Below, one piece after another: positions 26,901 to 41,900 of a stretch of DNA of 64,000 nucleotides (position 1 is the stretch's first letter; the number at the start of each line of letters is the position of its first letter). The notes beneath the pieces are model-generated. The model did no database searches. It saw nothing but the letters and a program-made list of their open reading frames with translations, and had not been told where the DNA came from. Made by a program: the position numbers and the translations under genes. The stretch lies in assembly GCA_965214205.1 (NCBI GenBank), contig OZ243941.1:2046001-2110000 (forward strand). The letters are read 5' to 3'. Source of the stretch: G963663315 sp965214205 (lineage in GTDB: Bacteria > Pseudomonadota > Gammaproteobacteria > Arenicellales > Poriferihabitantaceae).

Positions 26901-29900
26901 TCGGCCTCTGCCTCGGCTTCTGACTCCGCCATTGCCGTCTCCACACATTCCAGCGCCTTTGTGAAAGAACGCCAACCACGCCAGCTACTCTCCCGCTCGC
27001 GAGACAATGCCGCACTCATCGGCTCAATGCTACGACTGTCAGCAGTCCAGTCTGACGGCGTCCGCTGATCAAACGCAACCAGAACACTGAACCAGTTTGA
27101 ACCGTAGTTCGATGCCTTGTTGCGGTTCGCTTCATAATAGTCCTCAGCACGCCTCATGAGTTCATCGGACACGCAGGCCGCCACCGCCAGCGACCTCGCC
27201 GTCTCCTGTCCATCCTGCTCTGTCTGCTGGGGCGATTCCTGAGGCGATTCCTGGGGCGATTCCTGGGGCGAAGCCTGGGACTCAACAGAGGGTGAGGTTT
27301 CATCGTCGATGACATCGAACCTTACCTCGCGGTCGAGATGACCCGCAATGCTATAACTGCGATGGATGATACCATCGACGGACTTCATGGAGCCGCCCGT
27401 GACTCTGACCAACATCCTGCCATGACCCTGGGTTCTGTCATCATCCCGAATGGTGAGGCTGTACGTGGTTTGTAGCGCTCCCGCCGGCAGAATTACATCA
27501 TCAAACTCAAGACCACTCGTCATATTCGGGTCAAAGGTATAAACAGGGAGGGTATCGAAGTCACCGAATAAATCCAGAATAAATCGAATCTTCAGATCGC
27601 TCGAAGGCGCTTTCGATGCCGTGAAGGTGAACTGTGCAGTGTCGCCCTCCCTTACCCGATCCGGACCAGAAACAGAAACCACAATGTCCGATGGCGGCGC
27701 CAGATCGTTTTCTACAACCCGCACAGAATCGTAATATGTGAAACGCGCCAGCGCATCATCGCCTGTGTGATTAATCTGGTAGGCATCGCTCTTGACAATC
27801 TGCGCATCAATAGACCGGTTGCCGCGCTTGATACCATCACCATGAATAACCTCATCGTCAACAGTCTGTACCTTGAATTGAACCCATGTTTGTCCCTGAG
27901 GCAACGTAATAGTTCGGATGCCTTTCTCACCCTTGTCCAGGACTTCTCCTACGCCAATGCAGCAACCGTACCCCACATCAATCTGCACCGGCACATCAAT
28001 CAGTGGCACCGGATCTGCCCTGATAGTAAACGTCGCCGCCGCGCCTTCATAGATAACGTCTTCACTGGCCGTCAGGGTAAGCGTCGGTACACCGATGACG
28101 TTGGTCTGCAAGGGTGGCGGCGGTGGCGCATTGGCATACATCGGGTCGGCGCTTTGAATATGGGTCGTAATCGACAGATCACCGTCCTCCATGCCATGAA
28201 CAGTAACCGATTGCGGCACGTTCCAGTTCTGTGGAGTGAACAGCAGAGTCACACTGCGTCCACGCGGACTGGCGCTCAACTCGGCCACATTCGGGTCGCT
28301 ACTGGTCAGCGTTACCGTGGTATCCATAGTCGGCTGTGAGGTCAGGCGTACCTGGATGACCGTGGTTTCGTCCTTTTCCACCTCAATCGCGCTTTCAGAG
28401 AAATTCACGCCCGCCTTATCATCATCCTGGATGGTCAGCGTAACCTCGTCGGGGTCCGCAATGCCACGCCCGCCACTGGCGCTCGCCGACAGGCGCACCT
28501 GCCGGTTGTCAATCGCATCATCCTCGCTATTGTCCAGCGCCTTGATAGTAACTACACCGGAACTCTCGGTTTCGCCAGCAACAATAGTCAGCGCCGTACT
28601 TTGGTCGATACTGAAATCGTTGATCGTTGTCGGCGACACCAGATGTGTCGAGACTGTCAGCGTCAGGTCCTGGCTGGACGGAGCGCTGATAGTGGCGCTC
28701 AGATTCGACAGGCCGCCATTCTCGCTGATGGTCGTCCTGGACAGAACCAGCTTCGCTGTGGGAGTCGCATCGTCGTCGGTGATGGCGATATTACCGGCGC
28801 CCGTGACCGTCAAGTCGCCCGACTGTCCGCTAACACTCAAATGCTCGGTCGGCTCGTTGATGAGGTCGTTGACCGGCGCCAGATCGAAAGACGCGCTGGC
28901 GCTGGCGGCGCCCACCGGGATGTTGATGGTCACTTTATCCACTGTCGCGTAATCTGTGCCTTCACTGGCGCTATCCGCATCGGCGCCGACAGTCACAGCA
29001 ACCGCCGTGGCCGTGCCGTAGGTGGCGCCACCCTGCACATCCGCCGTAACCGTGACCGCGGTAGCGGCGGCGCTCTCGCTTATGCTGGTGGTATTCACAG
29101 ACAACGCGATGCCGGTCGGCGCCGCATCGTTGTCCGTGATCCGAATACTGGCTGCATCAATGTCGATGCCGGTGGATGTGCCGGTAATGCTGATGGTCTC
29201 ATCCGGCTCGTCGATCACATCGTCGGTCGGGTTCAGGCTGAAGCTCCCGGCAGCGCTGCTCTCCCCGGCATTGATAGTGATACTGAACTTCTCGACTTGC
29301 GCGTAGTCGGCGCCCTCGGTAGCGCTGTCATCATCCGCTCCGACCTCAATCTCGACGGTTTTGGCTTCGCTATAGGTAGTAGCGCCACCGATCGTGGCGG
29401 TAACCAGAACATTACGGGCAGCCGCATTCTCGGCAATGCTTGCAAGGTCGGCGGACAGGACAATACCGCCGGGCGCCGCGTCGTTGTCATTCACTTGCAC
29501 CGCGACGTTCGGCGCCTCCACCGAGTCGTAGTCGGAACTACCCGCCACCAGGGTATGAGTGATAGTGGTATCACGCCGATCATCCGGATTGTCGATGTCA
29601 TCATCCACCGCGGTGACGGTCACGGTCTGCGCTCCCCAACTCGATGGCGTGAAGTCCAGGCTTGTCGGGCTGATGGTGACCGGAGCGCCAGTCGGCAGCG
29701 ACAGGTTGACGCGCACAATGGCGGTTGGCTGGCTGTCGAGTGCAAGCGTATAGGTCGCCTCATGTTCCTTGCTATTGGCGGTCGCCGGATTATCCGCCTC
29801 GATTACGGTCAGGCTGTTGGCGGAAAGCGTCACGCCACGTTGATCGTCGTCGATCAGGCCGATACTGGCGCCGCTAACAGTAACGCCAGCAAGCGTACCC

Positions 29901-32900
29901 GACAGGCTGATGGACTCATCCGCTTCGTCAACAGCATCATCGGTGGGAGTCAGGGTGAACTCCTTGTAGCCACTGGCCGCGCCAGCGAGGATGGGAATGT
30001 TGACAGTGCCGACCGTACCGTAGTCGGCGCCCTCGGTGGCGCTGTCGGTATTCGCGCCGACCTCCACGGCAATGGTCTGGGCAGTATCGAAGCGGGTGCT
30101 GCCACCGAGAGTCGCCGTCACTTTCACCTTCTTCGCGCCACCGCCTTCGTCTATATTGGCCTGTATGTCACTGCTATCGGCATCGGCATCCACGCTCAAG
30201 GTCGCCGACATCGGCGCGTCATCATCGTCATTAACGGTGACCGCCACCGCGCCCGCAGTCTCGCTGTTATAGTCGGTGCCCGTAGCGCTGACCGTATGGG
30301 TAATGGTGGCGCTACGTTTGCCACCGGTATTATTTTTGTCGTCATTGAGCGCAGTCACGGTGACCGTCTGTAGGCCCCAGCTGGACGATGTGAAGTTGAG
30401 TTGCGCCGGGCTTACTGTAAAGGGGGCGCCGTTCGGTACATTCATCGTCACCTGCACATTGCCGGTCGGCTGGCTGTCAAGCCCCACCGTGTAGGTCGCC
30501 TTGTGATCCTCGACCCCACTGGTATCGCTTTGATCCGCCTCCTCGATAGTGAGGCTGTTACTGGAGACCGTTACGCCTCGGGTATCGTTGTCATTCAGGG
30601 TGATGGATGCGTTACTCACGGAGAGGTCACCCGACTCGCCTGTGATCCGGATAATCTCATCGTTCTCGTCAACGGCATCATCAATGGGTGTCAGATCGAA
30701 GTCCAATTCGCGCGTTATGCCACCCGCCGGGATGGTCAGAGTCAGTTGCTCAACGGTCGCATAGTCCTCCCCTTCAGTGGCGCTGTCGCTGCCCGTACCG
30801 ACCGTGATCTCGACGGTTTTATCGTCCTGATAGGCAGTGCCGCCGTTCACCGTCGCAGTCACCTTGACCGATGTCTTGCCAGCGTTCTCGCCGAGGTTGG
30901 TCTGGCTGCCACTGGCAGTAGAGTCGGTATCGACACTCAGAGAAATACCGCCCGGAGTGGCATCATCATCGGTAATGTTGAAGCTCGCGCTGCCGGAACC
31001 GGATGCGCCACCATCGAGATTCGTACCAGAATTGGCATTGAGCGTACCGAGGCCCACCGTGACCGGCTCGGAACCGTTTTCGTCAATCACGTCAGACACC
31101 GTAGTGAGAGTCAGTGTCGCCTCATGCGCAGCGTTATTGACACCAGAGAAATGGATGGTCGGCGGGTTGGTTGTCAGATTGGTACTCGCCAGGTTCGAGT
31201 AAGTAACCCCGGTCGGAGTCGTGTTCGGCGCTGCCAGCGTGTAATCCTCGCCGAACGCCGCCGCGCCTCCGAAGGTAAGCGGCGCCGCCAATGCTTCGTC
31301 GGATTCCAGAGTACGGCCCAGCCTCACGGTGATGACCTTGCCGCCGTTCTTCTCGATGATGTCGCCAGCGGGAGCGGACAATGTCACCGTGGTGGCATCA
31401 TTATCGGTGATAGTAATGGTATGACTCGCCCGGGAACCGATTGTAGCGTGGGAGACGGCGCTCAGATTGACACTGAAGTTTTCCGCTGGCTCATCATCGC
31501 TGTCATCCGTGATACTAACGATGAAAGTCCTGCTTGATTGCGCCGCTGTAAAGGTGAGATGGGTACTGGCAATGGGGGTGAAGTCACTACCACCCGTAGC
31601 CGCGCCATTTGCCGTGACATAGCTAATGGTGGCTGGCGCTTCGGTATCGCCAGTTCGTTGTACGCGCAGGGTTGCGCTGCCGTCATCCTCGTCAAGCATG
31701 GTCGAGGCGGCAGAGAACGCGAAGCTCGGCGTATCCGCCGCATCGGTAATCGTACCAATGGCGGAACCGGCTGTAGCGCTGATGTTATAGGTATCCGTAC
31801 TGTCCAGGGTCAACGTAAAGTAGTGATCCCCCTCATACGTAGTGTCTTGTGTGGTCGGTATGCTGATGCTGCCACTGCGCCCGTTCGCGGCGATGGTAAT
31901 GGATGCACTTGCCGATGCCGCCGTGTAATCCGCGCTGGTGGCAACCTGGTAGGTGGCATCTGCATTGTTGCCGCGACCGTCACTGGTCGAGTAATCAATG
32001 GTAACGCCACCTGCTGGCGCCGGGTCGGGCAGGGTCACGGTGAATACCACGGCGCTACCCTCGGCAGCGCTGGCAGCCGTGACACTGATCTGGGCATCAT
32101 CATCCAGTATCGGTACAGAAGCCGTGCCACTGGCGCTGATACCACCAGACAAGCCACTGGATGACGGGGCGCGAGCGCTCGTGCCGTAAGCAATCGCCAC
32201 CGTGCGGCTGATACGGTCGGTATTGGCAACAGCAGTCAGCGTCAGGGTCGCCGTCCGCGCTCCGGCGCCGGATAGTGTTATCGCCGGGTTCTGGGCATTG
32301 TGCGGTGAGGTGGTATCCAGTGATACGCCTGTACCGCCGCTGTTCTTGAGGCCGAGCGTATAATGGGTCGATACAGTCGCTCCGGTTACCGCAAGTGGCA
32401 CCGTGACACTCTCACCAGCCACCAATGCCCGACCCAGGGTGATAGTAATATCTTCTGTACCCGCGTTCTCGGCAATACCACCGGAACCAGCTCTCGCCAG
32501 CGTGACCGTAGTAGCATCATCATCGTTTACCACTACACTCGCTTCGTCGTTGCTCGAATCCACTGTGTAATCCGTACCCGCCTGTACCGTTACAGTGACT
32601 GAACCATCTACCTCATCGGCAGTATCCGTCTGTGTATTGACTGTGTAGGTCTCGCTGGCTCGTCCGGCACGGAAGGTTAAGGTCTTGTCGCCAGTCGTGC
32701 CGCTTGCGGCGAAACGGTCTGTGGTCACAACATTCAGTTTCACAGTCAAATCAGCAACCGGCGTAATATCCGCATTCACCGTAAAGCTCGCCGCCGTGCC
32801 CTCAGTAACGGCTGTACCTGCAACAATGCTGATCTCCGGCACATCGTCATCGGTCAGGGTGATACTGTCTCCACCTACCGTCAGACTACCGGATTCTCCG

Positions 32901-35900
32901 GTGATACTGATGATCTCATCCACTTCGTCCAGAGAATCATCCGTGGGTGTCAGATCAAAGGATTTGGAAACACTAGCATCACCAGCAGGAATCACCAGAT
33001 CAAAGGCCGTGACATTGGCATAGTCGGTGCCGGATATAGCGCTGTCATCTGAATCTCCCACCGTTATAGTCACAGTCCTGGCATCCGCATAAAGGGTACT
33101 GCCATTCACCGTAGCGGTTACAGCGATGCTGGTACTGCCTGCGTTCTCTGCAATTTCTTCCGGGGTTACCGATAAGGTAATACCATCCGGCGCCGTATCG
33201 TTATCATTCACAGTAACCGCTACTCGGTCCACCGTGACCCCGCCATAGTCGGATGAACCCGCTACCACCGCATGGGTAATATGGCCCGTGCGTTCATTAC
33301 CCGGATTGTCAACAGTGTCATCCACCGCTGTGGCCGTAACCGTCTGTGCCTGATCCCAGTTCGATGACGTGAAGGTCAGACTGGATGCGCTCAATGTCAC
33401 CATGTCCGGCGCAGTCAGATTGATTTGTACATTGTTCGTTGGCTTGCTATCGAGCGCTACTGTATAGCTGTCCTGATTCTCGGTCGTACTCTCCGTTTCG
33501 GTATTGTCTGCCTCATCCATGCTCAAGGGGTCGCCCGCTATGGTTACGCCTCTGGTGTCATCATCGGTAATGGTCAGGGTCGTACTGGTCGGGGCGGAAA
33601 CGCCATTGCCACCGCTCGCAGTGGCGGATACGGTGAGGGTCTTGTTGGCTGTGTCTACCTCATTGTCTACCGCCGTGATGGTCACTATGCCCGTACTGGT
33701 GGTGGCTCCGGCGGCGATAGTCAGGGTCTTGTTGGCAGTCAGCGTGAAGTCACCCGCAACCGCAGGAGATACCGCAGTAGCAGCTACCGTCAGCGTCACC
33801 GCCTGGCTCGACGGATGAGACAGGGTCGCAGTCACCGTGGTCGCATTATCGTCACCGGACTCGTCAATAGTCGCAGGCGACAAGGCAAGGGTCACGGTCG
33901 GGGTGGCATCATCATCATTGACCGTGACCGACACATTGGCCGCATTGACCCCGGTATAGTCCGAAGAACCCGCCACCACCGCATGGGTGATATGACCCGT
34001 GCGGACATCCCCCGCATTGTCCGTATCATCGTTCACGGCAGTGACAGTAACCGTCTGTGCCTGGTTCCAGTTCGAGGAGGTAAAGGTCAGCGAAGCCGGG
34101 CTCAATGTCACCAGGCTCGGGGCGGTCAGATTGATTTGTACATTGTTCGTTGGCTCACTGGTCAGCGCTACCGTGTAAGTGCCCTCATTCTCCTTGCTCG
34201 CAGTACCCGCAGTATCTACCTCATCCATACTCAAGGGACCACCCACTATGGTTACGCCCCGTGTGTCATCATCGGTAATGGTCAGGGTTGCACTGGTCGG
34301 GTCGGAGACATCATGGCCGCCGGTGGCAGTGGCAGATACCGTAACCGTCTTGTCGGCCGCATCTACCGCATTGTCTACCGCCGTAATCGTCACCGTGCCG
34401 GCGCTTGCGGTGGCGCCGGCGGCAATGGTCAGAATCTTGTTACTACTCAACGTGTAGTCACTGCTATTCGCAGCAGCTACGGTCAGCGTCACCGCCTGGC
34501 TCGACGGGTGAGACAGGGTCGCAGTCACCGTGGTCGCTCCGCCATCCTCATCAATAGTCGCAGGAGACAAGGCAAGCGTCACGGTCGGCGTATCCTCATC
34601 ATCGGTGATGTTGAAGGTCGCTGTGCCGGAACCGGAAGCGCCACCGTCCAGGTTTGTACCGGAACTGGCATTGAGCGTACCGAGTCCCACCGTGACCGAT
34701 TCAGTTGCGCCTTCGTCCGTTGTGTCATTCGTAGCCGTGAGGATGACCGTAGCGCTGCTGGCGGCGCTGTTTACGCCGGAGAAGGTAAGGGTCGGCGGAT
34801 TAGTTGACCGATCAGTACTCGCCAGGTTTGAGTAGCTAACCCCGGTCGGAGTCGTGTTCGGCGCCGCCAGTGTGTAGTCCGTGCCAAATGTAGCAGTACC
34901 CGCAAAGGTAAGTGGCACCGCCAACGCCTCGTCACCTTCCAAGGCACGACCGAGCGTGACGGTAATAGTTTTGGTTCCCGCATTCTCATCAATGGCGGTG
35001 GCTGGGGCGCCAAGCGTTACGGTAGTCGCATCATTATCGGTAATGTTGATGCTGTGACTGGTTGTACTACCCAGTTTGGCATCGGCGCCAGCAGTCAGGT
35101 CTACAGTGAAGGCTTCAGTAGTTTCATCTGTATTGTCATCGGTGATAGTGACCGTAATATCCTTGCTGGCATCACCGGCGGCAAAAGTCAGGTCTGTACT
35201 GGTAATCGCCGTGAAGTCACTGCCGCCGGTGGCACTACCGTTAGTGGTGGCATAGCTCACGGTCGAACCAACCAGCGTGTCGCCGGTCTTCTCTATGGTC
35301 AGGGTGAGTGTACCGTCATCTTCATCAGCATCGGTCGATGTGGCAGAGAAAGCGAAGCTCGGCGTATCTGCCACATCGGTAATCGTACCAATGGCAGAAC
35401 CGGCTGTAGCGCTGATATTAAAGGTATCCGTACTGTCCAGCGTCAACGTGAAGTAGTGATCCCCCTCATACGTAGTGTCTTGTGTGGTCGGTATGCTGAT
35501 GCTGCCACTGCGCTGGCCTTGCGCAATGGTAATGGATGCACTTGCCGATGCCGCCGTGTAATCCGCGCTGGTGGCAACCTGGTAGGTATCTGTATTGGTG
35601 CCGCGACCATCGGTGGTCGAGTAGTCAATGGTTACGCCACCACTCGGCGCCGGGTCGGGCAGGGTCACCGTGAATACCACGGCGCTACCCTCGGCAGCGC
35701 TGGCAGCCGTGACACTGATCTGTGCATCATCATCCAGTATCGGTACAGAAACCGTGCCACTGGTACTGATACCACCAGACAAGCCACTGGATGACGGGGC
35801 ACGGGTACTCGTGCCATAAGCAATCGCCACCGTGCGACTGATACGGTCGGTATTGGCAACAGCAGTCAGGGTCAGGGTCGCCGTCCGCGCTCCGGCGCCG

Positions 35901-38900
35901 GATAGTGCTATCGCCGGGTTCTGGGCATTGTGCGGCGCTGTCGTATCCAGCGATACACCTGTACCGCCATTGTTCTTGAGTCCGAGCGTATAATGCGTCG
36001 CCACCGTCGCGCCGCTTACCGCAAGCGGCACCGTGACACTCTCACCTGCCACCAGTGCCCGGCCCAGCGTCACGGTAATGTCTTCTGTACCCGCGTTCTC
36101 TGCAATACCACCAGAACCCGCTCTCGCCAGCGTGACCGGGGTGGCATCATCATCATTTACCGCTACACTCGCTTCGTCGTTGCCCGAATCCACTGTGTAA
36201 TCCGTACCCGCCTGTACGGTTACGGTTACTGAACCATCCGACTCATCGGTCGTATCGGTCTGGGTATCGACTGTGTAGGTCTCACTGGTTCGTCCGGCAC
36301 GGAAGGTGAAGGTTTGTGCGCCGGTTGTGCCGCTTGCGGCGAAGCCTGCGGTAGTGTCTACATCGACATTGACGGTCAGATCAGCAGCCGGCGCAATATC
36401 CGCATTCACCGTAAAGCTCGCCGCCGTGCCTTCAGTCACTGCCGAACCCGCGACAATACTGATCTCCGGTACATCATCATCCGTAATCGTCAGGCTCACA
36501 TCATCCGGGTCAGAGACCCCATTACCACCGCTCGCGGTAGCAGAGACCGTAACCGTCTTGTCGGCCGCATCGACATCATTGTCTACCGCCGTAATGGTCA
36601 CCGTTTCGGCGCTGGTGGTGGCTCCGGCGGCGATGGTCAGCGTAGCGCCACTGAGTGTGAAGTCACCCGCAACCGCAGGCGATACCGGCGCGGCAGATAC
36701 CGTCAACGTCACCGCTTGGCTGGATGCGCCGCTCAATGTCGCAGTCACCGTGGTCGCATTATCGTCACCGGACTCGTCAATGGTCGAAGGCGTCAGATTG
36801 AGGGTTGCGGTCGGCGTCGCATCATCATCGTTGATCGTGCCCGTACCATCCAACGTAGTATTACCACCAGAGAGCTTGGCATTGACCGGTGAGGACAAAC
36901 GCAGAACAATAGTTTCATTCGGCTCATCGGTGGTATCCCCGTTGACCGTGACCGTGACCGTCTTCTCGGTATCACCGGCGGCGAAGCTCAATGTGCCCGA
37001 TGAGATCGCAGCATAGTCCACAGCCGAAGTCGCCGTACCAGTTCCCGCATCCGCATACTCTACACTCACTACACCCGCACTGGCTGGCGCCAGGGTGACC
37101 TTGAAGGTCAGGGTAGTTGTGCCATTGTCCCCTTCAGTAACACTCGGACTGTCAATACTCAGCGTCGATTCACCCTCATCATCATTCACCGTAACCGATA
37201 CACTGGACGCATTCACGCCCGTGTAGTCCGATGAACCCGCTACTACCGTATGGGTAATATCGCCGGTGCGCGCATCCCCCACATTGTCAATGTCATCGTT
37301 CACCGCCGTAACCGTAACTGTCTGGGCCACAGACCAGTTCGATGGCGTAAAGGTCAGCGTGGCCGGGCTCAGGGTCACCATGTCCGGCTTGGTAATATTG
37401 ACCACCACATCGTCCGTCGGCTTACTGTCCAGCACAACCGTGTAGCTGCCTTCATTCTCCTTGCTGCCCGAAGTACCCGTATTGTCTACCTCCGCCAGAC
37501 TCAACGGATCGCTGGTCACCGTCACTCCCCGCGTGTCATCATCGGTAATGGTCAGGGTCACACTATCCGGATTCGCAACCCCGCCACCGCTCGCAGTAGC
37601 GGATACCGTGACGGTCTTGTTGGCGGCATCGACATCGTTATCTTGTGCTGTTAGGGTGACTGTGCCACTGCTCTCGGTCGCACCGGCAGCAATGGTCAGA
37701 GTGGTGCCACTGAGTGTGAAGTCACCGGCAGCCGCAGGAGATACCGCAGTAGCAGCTACCGTCAGGGTGACCGCCTGGCTCGATGCGTGAGACAGGGCCG
37801 CAGTCACCGTGGTCTCATTGTCGTCACCCGACTCGTCAATGGTCGCAGGCGTCAGCGTGAGGGTTGCGGTCGGTGTCGCATCATCATCGTTGATCGTACC
37901 CGTGCCATCGAGAGTGGTCGCACTACCAGTGAACGTGGCATTGCTCGGTGAGGATAGACGCAGAACAATGGTTTCATTCGGCTCATCGGTGGTGTCGCCG
38001 TTGACCGTGACCGCCACCGTCTTCTCGGTATCACCGGCGGCGAAGTTCAATGTGCCCGATGAGATCGCGGCGTAATCAGTAGCAGAGGTCGCGGTGCCCG
38101 TAGTCGCATCTGCATAAGCAACGCTTACCGCCTTGCCACTGGCCGGTGACAGGGTGACCTTGAAGGTCAGGGTAGTCGTGCTGCTGTCGCCTTCGGTGAT
38201 GCTCGGTGAGTCAATCGAGAGTGTCGGTTCGCCATCCTCATCGTTGACCGTGACCGACACATTGGCCGCATTGACTCCCGTGTAGTCCGAAGACCCCGCT
38301 ACCACCGCATGGGTGATATGACCCGTGCGGGCATCCCCCGCATTGTCCGTGTCGTCATTCACGGCAGTAACAGTGACGGTTTGCGCTACCGACCAGTTCG
38401 AGGAGGTAAAGGTCAGCGAAGCCGGGCTCAATGTCACCATGCTCGGCGCGGTCAGATCAATCCGTACATCATCCGTCGGCTCACTGTCCAGCACAACCGT
38501 GTAGCTGCCCTCATTCTCCTTGCTGCCCGAAGTGCCCGTATTATCTACCTCATCCATACTCAAGGGACCACCCACTATGGTTACTCCCCGGTCATCGTCA
38601 TCAGTAATGGTGATGCTACCCAACGCAACCGGGTCCTTGCCAGAGAAGCCACCCATGATACTTACCGTCTCATCTTCCTCATCAATGGCATCATCCACCG
38701 GCGTGAAGGTGAAGCTGCCGGAGCCGCTGGATGATTCGGCCAGGATGGTAATGTCGAATTGTTCGACCGCCTGATAATCGTCGACCTTGGTGGCTGAATC
38801 ATCGTCGTCGCCCACGGTGACGGTCACGGTTTGATCCGTCGATGAGGTGACCTTACCGGAAAGGCTGGCGGTCACGGTGATGGTCGGCGCGGTCTGCACA

Positions 38901-41900
38901 TTCTCGGCAACTTTGGTGTTTGTGTCTTCTCCGAGTATGATCGTAGCCGTAACCTGGGGAGATAGCGTATCATCATCCCGGATTGTGCCGGTTGCTGTGC
39001 CTGCGCCCTCGGCGGTCGAGACCGTAGCGTTAGTCGGAGTACCCAGCGTAACAATCACCGTCTCGTCCGGCTCATCCACCGTATCGCCCTTGACCGGAAT
39101 GACAAGGTTGGCGCTACGAGCGCCGGCGACAATGGTGACCGACAGAGGATTGGGTTCGGTATAGTCAGAAGGCGCGCTCGCCGTGCCGCCCAGCGTGTAG
39201 GGAACCGTGACCGCCCGACCACTCACCGCATCCATAGTCACCGTGAATTCCATATCCACTGTAGTCTCGGAGTCGTTACCTTCGTTGACTGCGGTCGCAT
39301 CCGTCACTGACACGACTGGCATATCGTCGTCATCCGTGATAGTGATGCTGGCATCGGTAATGGCGATGTCCCCGGAGGCGCCGGTGACAGTGAGCGTTTC
39401 GACATCCTCATCCAGGGTATCATCGGTCGGATCCAGGCTAAAGGTATTGGTGGCACTGCCCGCGCCCGTGCCAATAGTGATGTCAAAGTCGGCGACATGG
39501 GCATAGTCAGTATTCTCACCCGCAGTGTCTCCATCGACTCCCACTTTCACCTTGACCGTCCTTGCGGAGGAATACACCGTGCCTCCGGTAACCGTAGCCG
39601 TCACTGTGACCGTAGCCGTAGCAGCATCCTCAGCGATAGTAGACTTGTCTACCGACAGGGTAATGCCGGTCGGCGCATCGTCATCATCGGTCAGGGTGAT
39701 GCTCGTACCGTCTACCGTCAGACTGACGGATTCTCCGGTGATACTGATGGTCTCATCCACTTCGTCCAGGTTGTCATTCGTGGGGGTTAGATCAAAGGAC
39801 TTGGAAACACTCGCATCACCAGCAGGAATCACCAGATCAAAGGCAGATACTCGCGCGTAATCTGTGCCGGATACGGCGCTGTCGTCTGAATCTCCCACCG
39901 TCACGGTTACCGTTTTGGCATCCGCATAGCGGGTACTGCCACTCACCGTAGCCGTCACGGTAATGCGGGTCTTGCTGTCATCTTCTGCGACCTCGTCAGT
40001 ATCCACCGTCAGGGTAATGCCGTCCGGCACCGCATCGTTATCATTCACAGTAACCGCTACGCGGTCCACCGTGACCCCGCCATAGTCGGATGAACCCGCA
40101 ACCACCACATGGGTAATATGGCCCGTGCGTTCATTACCCGGATTGTCAACCGTGTCATCCACCGCTGTGGCCGTAACCGTTTGTGCCTGATCCCAGTTCG
40201 ATGACGTGAAGGTCAGACTCGATGCGCTCAATGTCACCATGTCCGGCGCAGTCAGGGTGATTTGTACATTGTTGGTCGGCTCGCTATTGAGAACCACTGT
40301 ATAACTGTCCTGATCTTCACGGTCACCTGGGGTTAAGGCATCGTCCGCCTCATCCATGCTCAAGGGGTCGCCCGCTATGGTTACGCCTCTGGTATCATCA
40401 TCGGTGATGGTCAGGGTCGCATTGGCCGGTTTGGCTACACCGTTGCCACCAGTCGCGGTGGCGGATACGGTGATGGTCTTGTTGGGCGCATCGACATCGT
40501 TATCTACCGCCGTAATCGCCACCGTACTCGTGCTGGTGGTGGCTCCGGCGGCGATGGTCAGCGTTTTATTGGCACTCAATGTGTAGTCACCCGTTGCCGC
40601 CGGGGACACAGCATCGGCGGCAATCGTCAGAGTAACGGCCTGGCTCGATGACCCGCTCAGGGTCGCTGTGACCGTGCTGGAACCACCATTCTCGGCGATA
40701 GATGCCGATGACAGCTTGAGCGTCACCACCGGCGTATCGTCATCGTCATTGGTCGTGCCGGTGCCAGTGCCCGCGCCTTCTACCGTTGAGACTGTGGCGT
40801 GAGTCGGGGCGCCCAGCGTAACAATCACCGTCTCATTCGGCTCATCTACCGTATCACCCTTGACCTTAATAACAATCGTGCCACTGGTCTGCCCCGCCGC
40901 AATCGACAAACTCGTGGAAGCGGGCGTTTCATAGTCACTACCACCCGTCGCGGTGCCGCTCAGGGTATAGGGAACCGTAATGGCTTTGGCGCTGGCAGTG
41001 GACAGACTCACCGTGAAACTCATGTCTACCGTAGTATCGGGATCATCGCCCTCGATAACAGCGGTGGCGTTCGCTACCGATACGGTGGGAGGCGCATCAT
41101 CATCGGTGATGGTCAGGGTCTTTCTGTCCGGGTCGGAAACACCATTGCCGCCGGTCGCTGTAGCCGATACAGTGACCGACTTGTCATCGGAATCCAACGA
41201 GTTGTCTACCGCCGTAATGGTCACCGTGCCGGTGCTGGTGGTGGCTCCGGCGGCGATAGTCAGAGTAGCGCCACTGAGCGTAAAGTCACCCGCAACCGCC
41301 GGAGATACCGCAGTAGCCGATACCGTCAACGTAACATCCTGGCTGGATGCACCGCTCAATGTCGCAGTCACCGTAGTCGCATTATCGTCACCGGACTCAT
41401 CAATAGTCGCAGGCGACAAGGCAAGCGTGACGGTCGGGGCATCCTCATCATCGGTGATGTTGAAGGTCGCTGTGCCGGAACCGGAAGCGCCACCGTCCAG
41501 GTTTGTACCGGAACTGGCATTGAGCGTGCCGAGTCCCACCGTGACCGATTCGGTTGCGCCTTCGTCCGTTGTGTCATTCGTAGCCGTGAGGATGACCGTA
41601 GCGCTGCTGGCAGCACTGTTTACGCCGGAGAAGGTAATAGTCGGCGGGCTGGTTGACCGATCGGTACTCGCCAGGTTCGAGTAGCTAACCCCGGTCGGTG
41701 TTGTTTCCGGCTCAGCCAGTGTGTAATCGTCACCAAATGTGCCCGTACCCGCGAAGGTAAGCGGCACCGCCAGCGTCTCATCACCTTCCAGTGCACGACC
41801 GAGTGTGACGGTAATAGTTTTGGTTCCCGCATTCTCATCAATGGCGGTGGCTGGGGCACCAAGTGTTACAGTAGTCGCATCATTATCGGTAATGTTGATG

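Noticed and set aside
28601..30373. Long open frames on the plus strand opposite the giant gene (also near 33425-34807 and 47222-48796)
   Set aside because: They are mirror frames caused by the repetitive codon use of the giant gene; products are low-complexity, lack recognisable domains and repeat wherever the super-repeat recurs.
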